Source: Ideonella sp.
GTDB taxonomy: Bacteria; Pseudomonadota; Gammaproteobacteria; Burkholderiales; Burkholderiaceae_C
Direction: 5' to 3'
Length of the DNA: 32,935 nucleotides
Assembly (NCBI GenBank): GCA_025458335.1
Contig: JALOSQ010000030.1
Coordinates: 1-32,935, forward strand
Below the pieces are notes generated by a model. That model had not been told where the DNA came from. It was given only the letters and a program-made list of their open reading frames with translations, and made no database searches. The position numbers were made by a program, and so were the translations under genes. Shown here piece after piece: positions 32,695-32,935 of this stretch (positions are counted from its first letter, which is position 1; the number at the start of each line of letters is the position of its first letter).

Positions 32695-32781
32695 CGCCGG
32701 TCGAACGCGCGTTCGCGAAACGCGTCTGCTCAAGGCCGACGCACGGCTCACTGGCTCGGCGCGAGCGGACTGTGTCGGCGC

Positions 32782-32935
32782 TCAGGCGCCGGCCAGCAGC
32801 TTCTGCAGATCCGATGCCAGGGCCTGCGCACCGGTCCCGTAGCGCACGAACAGGCGCACCCGGCCCTGCGGGTCGAACACGTACGAGCCGGCGGTGTGGT
32901 CGATGCTGTAGCTGCCCGGGGACTTGCCCGGGACC
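32782..32935 (-). CDS. SCO1/SenC family copper chaperone (3' end only)
   Basis: The last 50 or so residues are visible on the minus strand; the gene continues beyond the window. They read VPGKSPGSYSIDHTAGSYVFDPQGRVRLFVRYG and so on to the end. The histidine in DHTAG is the distal copper ligand of the SCO family, whose other ligands (CxxxC) would lie outside the window. SCO proteins load copper into the CuA site of cytochrome oxidase in the periplasm. Length compared with family members suggests that only about one quarter of the protein is here. It is convergent with rpoH. Confidence 0.9.
   Translation of the reverse strand, partial: VPGKSPGSYSIDHTAGSYVFDPQGRVRLFVRYGTGAQALASDLQKLLAGA

Overview
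The window is a GC-rich (roughly 70% by eye) stretch of chromosome from a betaproteobacterium, most likely a Burkholderiales member of the Rubrivivax/Leptothrix/Sphaerotilaceae kind. The evidence is the division and cell wall (dcw) gene order, the Burkholderiales-style MurG, the neighbourhood of mpl, yqiA, lysS, ychF and rpoH, and CTAGAAT-type -10 boxes just upstream of start codons. There are no tRNAs, rRNAs, insertion sequences, prophage genes or CRISPR arrays, and no gene-free stretch exceeds 300 bases.

Region 1 (1-8859, + strand) is the 3' half of the dcw cluster: ftsW (3' end only), murG, murC, ddl, ftsQ, ftsA, ftsZ, then lpxC and two tiny membrane-protein genes. The genes overlap by a few bases (mostly ATGA), so translation is probably coupled. 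Together they make lipid II, start septum assembly (FtsQ, FtsA, FtsZ) and commit carbon to lipid A (LpxC). As sequenced, ftsA is cut in two by a perfect 17-bp tandem duplication, and the new stop codon overlaps a new ATG.

Region 2 (8849-13831) holds a minus-strand pair, mpl (murein peptide recycling) and a YqiA-like esterase. Divergent from it is a plus-strand pair of a four-helix membrane protein and a secreted DUF6152-like protein. A minus-strand pair of sugar acyltransferase and glycosyltransferase follows.

Region 3 (13963-19000) contains lysS, a PNPOx-like flavin-binding protein, an HD-GYP-like protein without its HD pair, an enoyl-CoA hydratase on the minus strand, and an unrecognised conserved-looking protein.

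Region 4 (19038-24686, minus strand) is a tight five-gene operon: a UbiH/COQ6-type monooxygenase, a DsbC-like thiol isomerase, a DUF3429 membrane protein, an M61 (glycyl aminopeptidase type) metallopeptidase with PDZ, and a DUF3108 protein.

Region 5 (24873-32935) contains ychF, a large hybrid sensor kinase (MASE1-CHASE-PAS-HisKA-HATPase-REC), a minus-strand DUF6502/DUF4382 lipoprotein pair, rpoH (sigma-32) and the 3' end of a SCO-type copper chaperone gene. The rpoH promoter carries a perfect CIRCE operator (HrcA site), so the sigma-32 gene is probably under HrcA control. The most notable observations are the split ftsA, the CIRCE-controlled rpoH promoter, the recurrent leaderless-type promoters and the degenerate HD-GYP protein.
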